Notes under the pieces: generated by a model
The model's database searches: none
Seen by the model: only the letters and a program-made list of their open reading frames with translations
Told to the model about the DNA's origin: nothing
NCBI RefSeq assembly: GCF_015223055.1
Contig: NZ_JADFBX010000001.1
Coordinates: 744,001 to 808,000, forward strand
Length of the DNA stretch: 64,000 nucleotides
DNA from: Pedobacter sp. MC2016-24
GTDB lineage: Bacteria; Bacteroidota; Bacteroidia; Sphingobacteriales; Sphingobacteriaceae
Reading direction: 5' to 3'
Position numbers and translations under genes: made by a program
In this document: in pieces, positions 9,682 through 17,528 of the stretch
Numbering within the stretch: position 1 is the first letter of the stretch
Layout of the letters: each line of letters begins with the position of its first letter

Positions 9682-9849
9682 ATGTTTAAGCAATTTTTAG
9701 ATCAGGCAACCGGAAATCAGTTTTACCTGCTTTCCTCCCTCGCAATTTTTATGCTCTTTTTCATTGTCGTGGGAATTATGCTGATCACCATGAAAAAAGA
9801 CGAAGTTAAATATATGAGTGAACTCCCTTTAAAAGACGATATAAAATGA
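9682..9849 (+). CDS. ccoQ: CcoQ-like small cbb3 oxidase subunit (55 aa)
   Basis: A 55-codon ORF from ATG 9682 to TGA 9847-9849. The protein begins MFKQFLDQATGNQFYLLSSL, has one membrane helix (LSSLAIFMLFFIVVGIMLIT) and a charged tail (MKKDEVKYMSELPLKDDIK). Size, single helix and position between ccoO and ccoP match CcoQ/FixQ, which stabilises the complex. Its stop overlaps the ccoP start (ATGA at 9846-9849), giving translational coupling. It is easily missed because of its length. Confidence 0.85.
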   Translation: MFKQFLDQATGNQFYLLSSLAIFMLFFIVVGIMLITMKKDEVKYMSELPLKDDIK

Positions 9850-10643
9850 CAGATATCTTAATTTGGGGCTTACTGTTACTGGCAGTATGCATATTGATCG
9901 TTTCCATCCTGGTTTTAAAGGTCATTAAGATCTTTGTTAAGGAAAGTATACATCCAACCAGTTTCGCATCAGAAGCAGAAAGGGAAAGATACCGTTTGGA
10001 ACAAGAAAAACTGGAAGCCGAAAAACCAGAACAAAAAAGCTTCTGGACAAAAATCATGCAACTCAAACCAATTTCTGAAGAGAAAGACCTGGTTATGGAG
10101 CATGAATTTGACGGCATTGCCGAATTGGATAATCCTACGCCGGCATGGTTTATGGTCCTGTTTTATGGAACAATTCTCTTCGCCGCAGGCTATATGTTTA
10201 CCTACCATGTGATGGACTGGGGTAAAAACCAGGAACAGGAATATGCTGCGGAACTGCAGCAGGCAGAAGATGACCGCATTGCGCTCCTCCAAAAACCTGG
10301 TGGCGGCAGTACCAATAAAATCAATGAAAACACCGTAGAGCTGAGTACGGACAAAGCCGTTCTGCAGGCCGGAGCAACGGTATTTAAAAACGTGTGTACA
10401 CCCTGTCACGGTGAACATGGGCAAGGGGCTGTTGGCCCTAACCTGACTGATGACTACTGGTTACACGGCGGAACGATCAAATCCGTATTCAAGACCATTA
10501 AATATGGTATCCCCGAAAAAGGAATGATCGCCTGGGAGAAACAGTTGAATGCCAAACAGATCTCAGATATCGCCAATTATGTTTTATCCTTAAAAGGAAG
10601 TAATCCTGCCGGCGCCAAAGCACCACAAGGAACAAAAGAATAA
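9846..10643 (+). CDS. ccoP: cbb3 oxidase cytochrome c subunit CcoP (single heme c)
   Basis: A 265-residue subunit. It has an N-terminal helix (ILIWGLLLLAVCILIVSILVL), a long charged cytoplasmic stretch, a second helix near residues 100-118 (AWFMVLFYGTILFAAGYMFTY), then a periplasmic domain with one heme site, CTPCH (about residues 178-182), and the Met region IPEKGMIAW. Proteobacterial CcoP has two CxxCH sites, while this protein has one, as is common in Bacteroidota. It passes electrons from soluble cytochrome c to CcoO. It overlaps ccoQ and lies 1 base before ccoG. Confidence 0.95.
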   Translation: MTDILIWGLLLLAVCILIVSILVLKVIKIFVKESIHPTSFASEAERERYRLEQEKLEAEKPEQKSFWTKIMQLKPISEEKDLVMEHEFDGIAELDNPTPAWFMVLFYGTILFAAGYMFTYHVMDWGKNQEQEYAAELQQAEDDRIALLQKPGGGSTNKINENTVELSTDKAVLQAGATVFKNVCTPCHGEHGQGAVGPNLTDDYWLHGGTIKSVFKTIKYGIPEKGMIAWEKQLNAKQISDIANYVLSLKGSNPAGAKAPQGTKE

Positions 10644-10644
10644 C

Positions 10645-12042
10645 ATGTCACAAAGTCCAAACCATTTCAGAGACCAGATCTCCACCCTTACAGACGATGG
10701 AAAAAGCCGCAAATGGCTTTACCCAAAGGTAATCAAGGGGAAGTTGTATCAATATCGCTCGGCAGTTAGCTATTTCTTCCTGGCCCTACTTTTTACAGCC
10801 CCCTTCATTAAACTGAATGGCGAGCAGCTGGTTCTCTTAAATGTATTGGAACGCAAATTTGTCTTTTTTGGCATCATTTTCTGGCCACAGGACTTCTTTC
10901 TGTTTGTACTCGCGCTGCTGACCTTTATGGTATTCATCGTGCTGTTTACCGTAGTTTTTGGCCGGGTATTTTGCGGCTGGGCCTGTCCGCAGACCATCTT
11001 CCTCGAAATGGTATTCCGTAAAATAGAAATCTGGATTGAGGGTGATCACCTGAAACGTAAGCAACTGGACGATGGGCCGCTAACGACTGAAAAAATTGTT
11101 AAAAAAATACTCAAGCACAGCATTTACCTATTCTTGTCCTTTCTGATCGCCAATATCTTTCTGGCCTACCTCATCGGATCAGAAACCCTGATCAAAATTA
11201 TCACCGAGCCAATTTCCGCACACTTGTCGGGTTTTATCTCCATCTGGATCTTCACCTTTGTCTTTTACCTGGTCTTTTCTAAAATGCGCGAACTGGTGTG
11301 TACCGTAGCCTGCCCGTATGGTCGGCTACAGGGTGTACTGCTTGATAACGAGAGCATCATTGTAGCCTATGATTATGAACGTGGTGAACCCAGGGGAAAA
11401 CGGGTTAAAGGAGCGGAAAATGCAAAGGGAGATTGTATTGATTGCAAACTATGCGTAGATGTTTGTCCTACCGGGATTGACATTCGCAATGGCACCCAAT
11501 TGGAGTGTGTCAATTGTACAGCATGTATTGATGCCTGCGATATGGTGATGGAAAAAATCAACCGGCCCGCAAGACTCATCGGTTTCAAATCCGAAGATGA
11601 GATTAACAGTAAAAAGCCATTCCATATCAATAAAAGAATTTATGGTTACAGCGCTGTCCTACTCATCTTGATGACAGGCCTCTCCTATTTACTCCTGACA
11701 CGCAGCGATGTCAAAACTACCATTTTGCGTGCCGGCGGAACTTTATATCAATTACGCGATCAGGAAAAAGCCGTGAGTAATTTATACAATGCAGAGTTGA
11801 TCAATAAAACCAGCAAAGGCATCAAAGTGCAGATTGTGCCAGAAAATCCAAAAGCAAAAATCCAGTACATTCAAAATCAGGATTCTATTGCTTATGGTGG
11901 AACGGCTAAATTGACATTTTTCGTGATTTTACCGCAAAGTGAAATCAAACAATACAAATCTGAAATAAAGTTTAAACTCGAAGCGAATGGCAAAATCATA
12001 GACCGCTTTGAAACTACATTTATTGCACCTCCTAACAATTAA
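10645..12042 (+). CDS. ccoG: Cytochrome c oxidase accessory protein CcoG (FixG/RdxA)
   Basis: A 465-residue membrane-bound ferredoxin-like protein. Several N-terminal helices carry the CGWACPQ and CTVACPYGR motifs. Residues about 259-300 carry two [4Fe-4S] sites (CIDCKLCVDVCP and CVNCTACIDACD), and a C-terminal Ig-like periplasmic domain follows a last helix. In the known family CcoG acts as a cupric reductase during copper insertion into cbb3 oxidase. It sits between ccoP and ccoH with gaps of 1 and 3 bases. Confidence 0.96.
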   Translation: MSQSPNHFRDQISTLTDDGKSRKWLYPKVIKGKLYQYRSAVSYFFLALLFTAPFIKLNGEQLVLLNVLERKFVFFGIIFWPQDFFLFVLALLTFMVFIVLFTVVFGRVFCGWACPQTIFLEMVFRKIEIWIEGDHLKRKQLDDGPLTTEKIVKKILKHSIYLFLSFLIANIFLAYLIGSETLIKIITEPISAHLSGFISIWIFTFVFYLVFSKMRELVCTVACPYGRLQGVLLDNESIIVAYDYERGEPRGKRVKGAENAKGDCIDCKLCVDVCPTGIDIRNGTQLECVNCTACIDACDMVMEKINRPARLIGFKSEDEINSKKPFHINKRIYGYSAVLLILMTGLSYLLLTRSDVKTTILRAGGTLYQLRDQEKAVSNLYNAELINKTSKGIKVQIVPENPKAKIQYIQNQDSIAYGGTAKLTFFVILPQSEIKQYKSEIKFKLEANGKIIDRFETTFIAPPNN

Positions 12043-12045
12043 AAG

Positions 12046-12471
12046 ATGAACTGGGGAACAAAATTAGTAATCGGAATGCTCAGCTTTATGACTTTTATCG
12101 TCGTATTGGGTGTGTTGATGTTCAATAGTAAAACGGATGCCCTGGTAGATAACGACTACTATGAAAAGGGCTTAACCTACAATGCGGATTACAACCGAAA
12201 AGAACAAGTCAAAACAGATGATGCCGGTCCGAAGCTATCCATAGATCAGCAAAACATCGTTTTAAGTTTCAAAACAGAAGCTTCTGGCATCATCAATTTG
12301 CAGCGCAGCTCGGACAAATCTATGGACCAGCGGATTGCTTTACAAACCGATGAAAAACACCAGGCCGTCATTCCGCTGAAGGGAATCGCAAGGGGCCAGT
12401 GGCACGTCATCATTTCCTGGATCAGTGATGGCAAATCTTATCTTGATGAACAGGAAATCCACATACCATGA
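12046..12471 (+). CDS. ccoH: CcoH/FixH family protein
   Basis: A 141-residue protein with one N-terminal helix (LVIGMLSFMTFIVVLGVLMF) and a periplasmic beta domain. The motif VDNDYYEKGLTYNADYNRKEQ right after the helix is typical of FixH/CcoH. CcoH interacts with CcoN and is needed for cbb3 assembly. It overlaps the following gene by 4 bases (ATGA). Confidence 0.93.
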   Translation: MNWGTKLVIGMLSFMTFIVVLGVLMFNSKTDALVDNDYYEKGLTYNADYNRKEQVKTDDAGPKLSIDQQNIVLSFKTEASGIINLQRSSDKSMDQRIALQTDEKHQAVIPLKGIARGQWHVIISWISDGKSYLDEQEIHIP

Positions 12472-13154
12472 GTAACGAGAAACTGGCCTTCATGATTGGC
12501 TTACTAGGTAGCCTGCACTGCATTGGCATGTGCGGGCCACTGGCGTTTTCGGTACCTGTTGTAAAACCTGGCTGGCTGTTCCTGGTTGCAGACAAACTGT
12601 TTTATCAATTTGGCCGGATCCTGGCCTACTGCAGCCTGGGTATAATCATCGGCTTAATTGGCCAGCAATTGTGGCTGGCCGGGATACAACAAGGGGTAAG
12701 CATTTTTAGTGGAATCCTGATCCTAATGGCTGCCTGTTCCCGTATCTTTAAGTTAAGCAGGTTTAAACCTAAAAATCAATGGTTATTGGCCCCTTTTAAC
12801 CGGATGTTCAATTACGCATTGAAACACAAAGCCAATCACCTGATCATCGGCTTCATTAATGGTTTTTTACCTTGTGGTTTCGTATACCTCGCATTGGCGG
12901 GTGCTTTAAATACCAACGGTGTAACCCATGCCGTAACTTATATGTTCTGGTTCGGACTAGGTACCTTACCCCTCATGTTCATCGCAACCATCAGTATGAG
13001 CTTTACAGGCAGTATGCTGAGAAATAAAATCAACCGGGTTATTCCTTACATGATGCTTTGCCTGGGCATCTGGTTCATCTGCAGAGGCTTGGCCCTAGAT
13101 ATTCCTTATCTGAGTCCCCCAGCTAATCCGAATGGCATTAGCGATTGTCGTTAA
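12468..13154 (+). CDS. Sulfite exporter TauE/SafE-family protein, CcoH2-like (copper handling)
   Basis: A 228-residue membrane protein with about six helices. The N-terminus carries the GSLHCIGMCGP signature of the UreH_2/CcoH2-like group, and FLPCGFVYLALAG is the paired second motif. Family members linked to cbb3 operons are implicated in copper supply to the oxidase; Cys, Met and His in the first helix would bind the metal. It is the last gene of the cco operon and is followed by a weak hairpin terminator. Confidence 0.87.
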   Translation: MSNEKLAFMIGLLGSLHCIGMCGPLAFSVPVVKPGWLFLVADKLFYQFGRILAYCSLGIIIGLIGQQLWLAGIQQGVSIFSGILILMAACSRIFKLSRFKPKNQWLLAPFNRMFNYALKHKANHLIIGFINGFLPCGFVYLALAGALNTNGVTHAVTYMFWFGLGTLPLMFIATISMSFTGSMLRNKINRVIPYMMLCLGIWFICRGLALDIPYLSPPANPNGISDCR

Positions 13155-13156
13155 AA

Positions 13157-13187
13157 AAAATACCAGCCTGAATCAGACCGGTATTTT
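13157..13187 (+). terminator. Possible terminator of the cco operon
   Basis: AAAATACC (13157-13164) pairs with GGTATTTT (13180-13187), giving an 8-bp stem that starts 2 bases after the last stop codon. The stem is AT-rich and the T-run short, so termination efficiency is uncertain. Confidence 0.4.
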
Positions 13188-13231
13188 GAGCATTAATGCA
13201 TGCCAACTTGAGAGAAATTAATTTGACAAGG

Positions 13232-14596
13232 TTATCCGGCGACACTAAACAACTGGCTCTGGGGTTGATTCTCCCATAAACGTGCGTCGAGTGTCATACA
13301 TATATTTCTTAAAAATCTTTTACCTAAAGGGGTCACGTGCAAACCAGCTGAAGACAACATCACCAGTCCGTCCTGTGCCAGCCAGCGCATGCGTTTTAAG
13401 CCTTCTTCCAGGGCCTCATTTCGCTCTTCAGGCAAGTCCCAGCTGGTGTAACCCTGACACATGATATTGATGATGTGCTTTCTGATCACCAAATCTTCCT
13501 CGTTTAAAATATGTCCTTTAAATACAGGCAACTGGCCACTGTTTACAATGCCGATGTAGTCCTCTACTTTTTTTACATTCTGTGCAAAGGCATTCCAGGT
13601 ATCACTGATGGAAGATACGCCCAAACCGATCATCAATTTACTATACTGATGCGTATACCCCATAAAATTGCGGTGTAAGGTACCTGTAGTCTCCGCTTTA
13701 AAAAGACTGTCTGACTGTAATGTAAAATGGTCCATCCCGATTTCGGTATACCCACCTTCTTTTAACAGTTTGCGCCCAATTTCATAAAGATTCTGGCGCT
13801 CTACACTTGAGGGTAAGTCTGCTTCAGTATACCGGCGCTGACCTGGTTTTACCCAGGGTACATGTGCATAACCATAAAAAGCAATGCGGTCTGGTCTCAG
13901 TTTCAGTACTTTTTCAATGGTACTGATCAGACCATCCATAGTTTGCAGCGGCAAACCGTAAATCAAGTCATAATTTACGGAATTGTAGCCATATGCTCTG
14001 GCCAAATGGGTAATTTCTTTTACTTCTTTAACCGTCTGAACACGATTGATCGCCTGTTGTACTTTGGGATTGAAATCCTGTATTCCAAGACTGATCCGTT
14101 TAAAGCCAAGCTTATTTAAAGCGATCAAATGCTCTACTGTGGTATTGGCAGGATGCCCTTCAAAACTGAACTCAGCCTGCTTGTGGACGCGGGCATACTT
14201 CAAAATACCTTTAATAAGCAATTTTAAATTAGAAGGATTGAAAAAGGTTGGTGTACCACCTCCTAAATGTAGTTCCCGGATTACCGGCTTTTCAGACAAG
14301 AGCTCCAGATAAAGCTGCCATTCTTTTAGAACAGCCTCAATGTATGGCAATTCTACAGTATGATTTTTAGTGATACGGGTATTACAGCCACAGTAAGTAC
14401 ATAAGCTTTCGCAAAATGGCAAATGAATGTACAAACTGATTCCATCGCTGGAATTGCTCAATTTAAAAACTTCCGAAACAGAAGATACCCATTTTTCCGT
14501 ATCAAAGTTATCGGTATCCCAATAAGGAACAGTAGGATAACTGGTATAACGCGGCGCCGCCACGTGATATTTCTCAACTAACTTGTTTGTGGTCAT
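13232..14596 (-). CDS. hemN: Oxygen-independent coproporphyrinogen III oxidase (HemN)
   Basis: A 454-residue radical SAM enzyme that decarboxylates coproporphyrinogen III to protoporphyrinogen IX without O2. The N-terminal YHVAAPRYTSYPTVPYW is the HemN signature, and CESLCTYCGC supplies the CxxxCxxC cluster ligands plus the extra Cys. GGGTPTFF is the SAM-binding glycine motif, and the C-terminal HemN domain is present. Its start overlaps the preceding lactate-dehydrogenase-like gene by 23 bases. It belongs to the FNR-like boxed operon, so heme supply is probably raised together with the oxidase at low oxygen. Confidence 0.97.
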   Translation of the reverse strand: MTTNKLVEKYHVAAPRYTSYPTVPYWDTDNFDTEKWVSSVSEVFKLSNSSDGISLYIHLPFCESLCTYCGCNTRITKNHTVELPYIEAVLKEWQLYLELLSEKPVIRELHLGGGTPTFFNPSNLKLLIKGILKYARVHKQAEFSFEGHPANTTVEHLIALNKLGFKRISLGIQDFNPKVQQAINRVQTVKEVKEITHLARAYGYNSVNYDLIYGLPLQTMDGLISTIEKVLKLRPDRIAFYGYAHVPWVKPGQRRYTEADLPSSVERQNLYEIGRKLLKEGGYTEIGMDHFTLQSDSLFKAETTGTLHRNFMGYTHQYSKLMIGLGVSSISDTWNAFAQNVKKVEDYIGIVNSGQLPVFKGHILNEEDLVIRKHIINIMCQGYTSWDLPEERNEALEEGLKRMRWLAQDGLVMLSSAGLHVTPLGKRFLRNICMTLDARLWENQPQSQLFSVAG

Positions 14597-15062
14597 TATA
14601 GAGCGGATTATTTGGTTCTATAGTACTTTGAGTCGTTTTATGGCAAGATTTTGCGCAGGCACAAGCCATCCCCAGACACGTTTTATGCTGCCATTTATCC
14701 AGGTTAAGAATGGTTTCTTCGGCCAGCTTCATGGCCATGTTCCGATCCTTTATGCCATTTAAGACACCCAGTGGAACATTTGCTATTTTGATGTTGCGTG
14801 CAGCGGCCGCCTGCTGATTGATCTGCGCTACTGAAGTGGAACGGGTAGCTATGTATTTGACACCCAGATCGGCAAGTTTATGAATGACGCTTTCAGAAAC
14901 GTCATCATCTTCAAAAACGATAACAGCCTCCTTACCAGCAGCATAACTTACAGTATCGGCATTTAAGGCATTAGAAATAAGGGTTATTTCATGCTTTTTC
15001 TGATTGGCTATAGCCAGGGGTTCCTTCTCAAAAGATTTTATACTGTAGGCAACTACTTTCAT
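14574..15062 (-). CDS. Truncated D-lactate-dehydrogenase-like protein (catalytic lobe only)
   Basis: A 162-residue protein from ATG 15062. An upstream in-frame ATG at 15098 would lie before the predicted transcription start (about 15078), so 15062 is preferred. Residues 1-100 (MKVVAYSIKSFEKEP...GVKYIATRSTSVAQIN...NVPLG) match the N-terminal lobe of D-lactate/2-hydroxyacid dehydrogenases. The next stretch (AMKLAEETILNLDKW) resembles the C-terminal helix of the same enzymes. The NAD-binding Rossmann domain and catalytic His are absent. A Cys-rich tail (CLGMACACAKSCH) follows. It overlaps hemN by 23 bases, so it should be made with it. It is unlikely to be a dehydrogenase; its role is unknown. 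Confidence 0.8.
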   Translation of the reverse strand: MKVVAYSIKSFEKEPLAIANQKKHEITLISNALNADTVSYAAGKEAVIVFEDDDVSESVIHKLADLGVKYIATRSTSVAQINQQAAAARNIKIANVPLGVLNGIKDRNMAMKLAEETILNLDKWQHKTCLGMACACAKSCHKTTQSTIEPNNPLYNDHKQVS

Positions 15063-15083
15063 CCAAACTTGATTTTGATCAAT

Positions 15084-15091
15084 CAAATTTA
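15084..15091 (-). promoter_or_regulatory. -7 element of the ldh-like/hemN operon (TAAATTTG)
   Basis: Reads TAAATTTG on the minus strand, an exact TAnnTTTG match. Predicted transcription starts near 15078, 16 bases before the ATG at 15062. The FNR-like box centre is 36.5 bases upstream of its last G. Confidence 0.65.
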
Positions 15092-15114
15092 CCAGCATAA
15101 GCTACCCTAAAGAA

Positions 15115-15126
15115 TGACGCTCGTCA
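15115..15126. promoter_or_regulatory. Promoter-proximal FNR-like box of the hemN operon
   Basis: TGACGCTCGTCA fits TGAY-N4-RTCA. Centre 15120.5 is 36.5 bases from the last G of the -7 element, identical to the cco promoter. Confidence 0.75.
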
Positions 15127-15136
15127 GAAAAAAAAG

Positions 15137-15148
15137 TGATCTTCGTCA
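15137..15148. promoter_or_regulatory. Upstream FNR-like box of the hemN operon
   Basis: TGATCTTCGTCA fits TGAY-N4-RTCA, centred exactly 22 bp upstream of the proximal box. It overlaps the last bases of the regulator gene that ends at 15146. Confidence 0.7.
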
Positions 15149-16204
15149 GTTTTTCATATTTCTGAGCCTCAGCAAGTCTAAAATCACAATCTGACTACCT
15201 TTACGCTCGATAATTTCTTCGTCTTTAAAATCGCTTAAAATTCGGCTTACCGTTTCAGTTGCCATGCCAGCCATTGCCGCCAGATTGTCCCTCGACACTT
15301 TAAGTGTCAAATGATCAGCATCTTTTTCCTGCTTACACAAGCGGATTAACACTTCCGACATGCGTTTCCGAACCGAATGATAGGCCAATTGCAACAATTG
15401 CTCTTCCTTTTCAATCAGGTTATTCGACAATATCTTGATGAACTGCTTGCCCACATCGGGAAATTTATTCAATAAGGTTTCCATCGTATCCCTGGGCAAT
15501 AAACAAATGGCTGTATCTTCCATGGCTTCGGCTGTTTCGGCGTGGGCCTCGTGACTTAATAAAGCAGGCACACCAAAATATTCATCTGAAGTATACATGC
15601 CCGTTAACAACTCGCGTCCATCAGCACTCATTTTAAAGGTCTTTACCTTTCCGGTCAGCACCAGGTAAATTCCAGAAACTGCATCACCTTCGTAATAAAT
15701 GACCTGTTTCTTTTTAACAGTACGAACTTTACGGTCGGCAATCATCTGGTGCAATTCTTCCATACCCGAAGCACCTTGCAACAGGTTTGTCAGTTTGTCC
15801 AGACTCTGGCTGTAAAATTGCTGCTGTTTATCTTTCTTACTCAAACGCGTTTCAATTGCGTTAAGCAGCTCCACATCATCAAAAGGTTTGGTCAGGTAAT
15901 CGTCTGCCCCCATTTCCATTCCCTTACGCATATCAATCCGCTCAGCTTTGGCTGTTAAAAAGATAAAAGGCGTTGCCGCTGTCTGCGGATTCTTATTTAA
16001 CAAATAAAGGACACCATAACCATCCAGTTCCGGCATCATAATGTCGCAAAGAATCAGATCCGGTAAATGCTTCGCAGCGAGATCCACGCCTACTTTCCCG
16101 TTTATGGCTTCTAAAACATCATAGTTTGCCAGTTCCAAAATCTCAACTACGCTCTCTCTGATATCTTCGTTATCCTCTATGATCAATATGCTGGTCTTCT
16201 TCAT
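15146..16204 (-). CDS. Response regulator with Crp/Fnr DNA-binding output (FixJ-FixK hybrid)
   Basis: A 352-residue regulator. Residues 1-125 form a receiver domain with D54 (LILCDIMMPELDG), T84 and K107. Residues about 160-285 form a cyclic-nucleotide-binding-fold domain and 285-345 a Crp-type helix-turn-helix. The recognition helix carries E317-T-V-S320-R321, the same E-xx-SR pattern that lets E. coli FNR read TGAT half-sites. The FNR cluster cysteines are lacking, so oxygen should be sensed by the partner kinase. It directly abuts the FixL-like kinase gene (stop and start adjacent). The TGAY-N4-RTCA boxes in front of cco, hemN and the 17529 gene are its likely targets. Confidence 0.92.
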   Translation of the reverse strand: MKKTSILIIEDNEDIRESVVEILELANYDVLEAINGKVGVDLAAKHLPDLILCDIMMPELDGYGVLYLLNKNPQTAATPFIFLTAKAERIDMRKGMEMGADDYLTKPFDDVELLNAIETRLSKKDKQQQFYSQSLDKLTNLLQGASGMEELHQMIADRKVRTVKKKQVIYYEGDAVSGIYLVLTGKVKTFKMSADGRELLTGMYTSDEYFGVPALLSHEAHAETAEAMEDTAICLLPRDTMETLLNKFPDVGKQFIKILSNNLIEKEEQLLQLAYHSVRKRMSEVLIRLCKQEKDADHLTLKVSRDNLAAMAGMATETVSRILSDFKDEEIIERKGSQIVILDLLRLRNMKN

Positions 16205-17392
16205 CTATTTTTTAAAAGAAAGTGTAAAAGTAGTTTCCTTGTTTACGCGGCTTACAAAATGTAATAAGCCACCCATTAAGGAGGCATAACGTAAAACAAT
16301 ATTTAAACCCAGGCCGGTTCCTGGAATATTTCCGGTATTATTGGCTCTGAAAAAGGGCTGGAACAAATGCTTTTGGTCGCCTTGCGGAATCCCTATCCCA
16401 TTATCTTTAACGACAACCATACACTGGTCCGCAGTAATTTCTGTATTAAATTCTATAAAGGTATTTTCTCCGGAATACTTGATCGCATTCGAGATCAGGT
16501 TAAACATGCAGTTTTTCAACAGGTTCGGATCTAAAACCACCTCGCTTTCCAAACCCGTATGCTGGTAAATGATGTTTTGGTTTTGCTTGGCAATCATCTG
16601 CATCTCTTCGGTAACCTCCTCCGCCAGCTTGACCAGGTTAAATTTCTTAAAATTAGGCTCCACCTTACCTGCTTCTAATCTTTCCAGGGACAGGAAGTCG
16701 TTCAATATCGTGGTTAAATTACCAACTGCATTTTTTATTTTGCCCACATGTTTGGTAATGTTCTTATTGTCAAAAGGCAGGGCATATTTCTCGATCAGTG
16801 ATGAAGAAAGCTGTACAGAACTTAAAGGTGTTCTGAATTCATGGGATGCCATAGATACAAAACGACTCTTCATCTGGTTAAGTTCCTTCTCTTTTTCAAG
16901 CGATAAACTCACCTCCTCCTTGGCCTCACTCAGCGCCCGAACGGTCTTTTTAAGGGACCGTGTTCTTTCCTCCACCAGTTCTTCAAGCTCCGCAGCATAT
17001 TCACGCAAACGTTCTTCAGCTTCCTTTTCTTTAGAAAGGTCATGGATAAAACCCGTGTAAATGATGCGGTCTTCATATTCTACCTCACTTACCGCAAGGC
17101 GAAAAGGAAATGTGGTACCATCCTTCCTCAATCCGCGAACCTCCCGGCCCTTACCAATAATGCGTTTCTCACCAGTGGTCTGGTACCTGGAAATGTAACC
17201 ATCATGACCGCTTTTGTCAGGTTCAGGCATCAACATCTTGATGTTTTTACCACTTACATCTTCTATACTATAACCAAACAACCGCAATGCAGCCGGATTA
17301 AGACTTTCAATGTTACCACGATTATCAATGGTAATGATGCCATCAATTGCAGTTTCAATAATCGCTTTCAATAATCTTGAATTCTCTTCCAT
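16205..17392 (-). CDS. FixL-like heme-PAS sensor histidine kinase
   Basis: A 395-residue soluble histidine kinase. Residues 1-120 form a PAS domain closely resembling FixL (LNPAALRLFGY, MLMPEPDKSGHDGYISRYQTTGEKRIIG). H63 aligns with the heme-ligating His of FixL (Bradyrhizobium H200), and R69 and R83 align with its R206 and R220. A coiled coil (about 120-170) links to the HisKA domain (MASHEFRTPLSSVQ) and the ATPase domain (N box NLISNAIKYSG; DNGIGIP; GTGLGLNI). By family knowledge it would be an oxygen-controlled kinase acting on the receiver-Fnr protein encoded directly downstream. No membrane segments are present. Confidence 0.92.
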   Translation of the reverse strand: MEENSRLLKAIIETAIDGIITIDNRGNIESLNPAALRLFGYSIEDVSGKNIKMLMPEPDKSGHDGYISRYQTTGEKRIIGKGREVRGLRKDGTTFPFRLAVSEVEYEDRIIYTGFIHDLSKEKEAEERLREYAAELEELVEERTRSLKKTVRALSEAKEEVSLSLEKEKELNQMKSRFVSMASHEFRTPLSSVQLSSSLIEKYALPFDNKNITKHVGKIKNAVGNLTTILNDFLSLERLEAGKVEPNFKKFNLVKLAEEVTEEMQMIAKQNQNIIYQHTGLESEVVLDPNLLKNCMFNLISNAIKYSGENTFIEFNTEITADQCMVVVKDNGIGIPQGDQKHLFQPFFRANNTGNIPGTGLGLNIVLRYASLMGGLLHFVSRVNKETTFTLSFKK

Positions 17393-17404
17393 AGTTTAGT
17401 TGCA

Positions 17405-17412
17405 CAAATGTA
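17405..17412 (-). promoter_or_regulatory. -7 element of the sensor kinase/regulator operon (TACATTTG)
   Basis: Reads TACATTTG on the minus strand, 13-20 bases before the kinase ATG at 17392. No convincing -33 TTG is seen. The nearby FNR-like box does not have the 36.5-base spacing to this element. Confidence 0.5.
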
Positions 17413-17460
17413 TATAATTTTTGCAGATGTTCGTTTCATCGCGACAGTCATATTATATCG

Positions 17461-17472
17461 TGATCCTCATCA
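17461..17472. promoter_or_regulatory. FNR-like box in front of the 17529 gene
   Basis: TGATCCTCATCA fits TGAY-N4-RTCA. Centre 17466.5 is 36.5 bases before the last G of the -7 element at 17497-17503, the same geometry as cco and hemN. At the 22-bp upstream position only a half-site (GTCA, 17447-17450) remains. Confidence 0.72.
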
Positions 17473-17496
17473 TATTTTAACCTAAATATAGTATGC

Positions 17497-17503
17497 TATT
17501 TTG
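17497..17503 (+). promoter_or_regulatory. -7-like element (TATTTTG) of the 17529 gene
   Basis: TATTTTG is one base shorter than TAnnTTTG. Transcription should start near 17509, 20 bases before the ATG. The call rests mainly on its fixed distance from the FNR-like box. Confidence 0.5.
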
Positions 17504-17528
17504 TATTCTGAACTATTAAAATCAATTC

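Noticed and set aside
9969..10424. 151-codon minus-strand frame inside ccoP
   Set aside because: Antisense to ccoP, which has the heme site and operon position.
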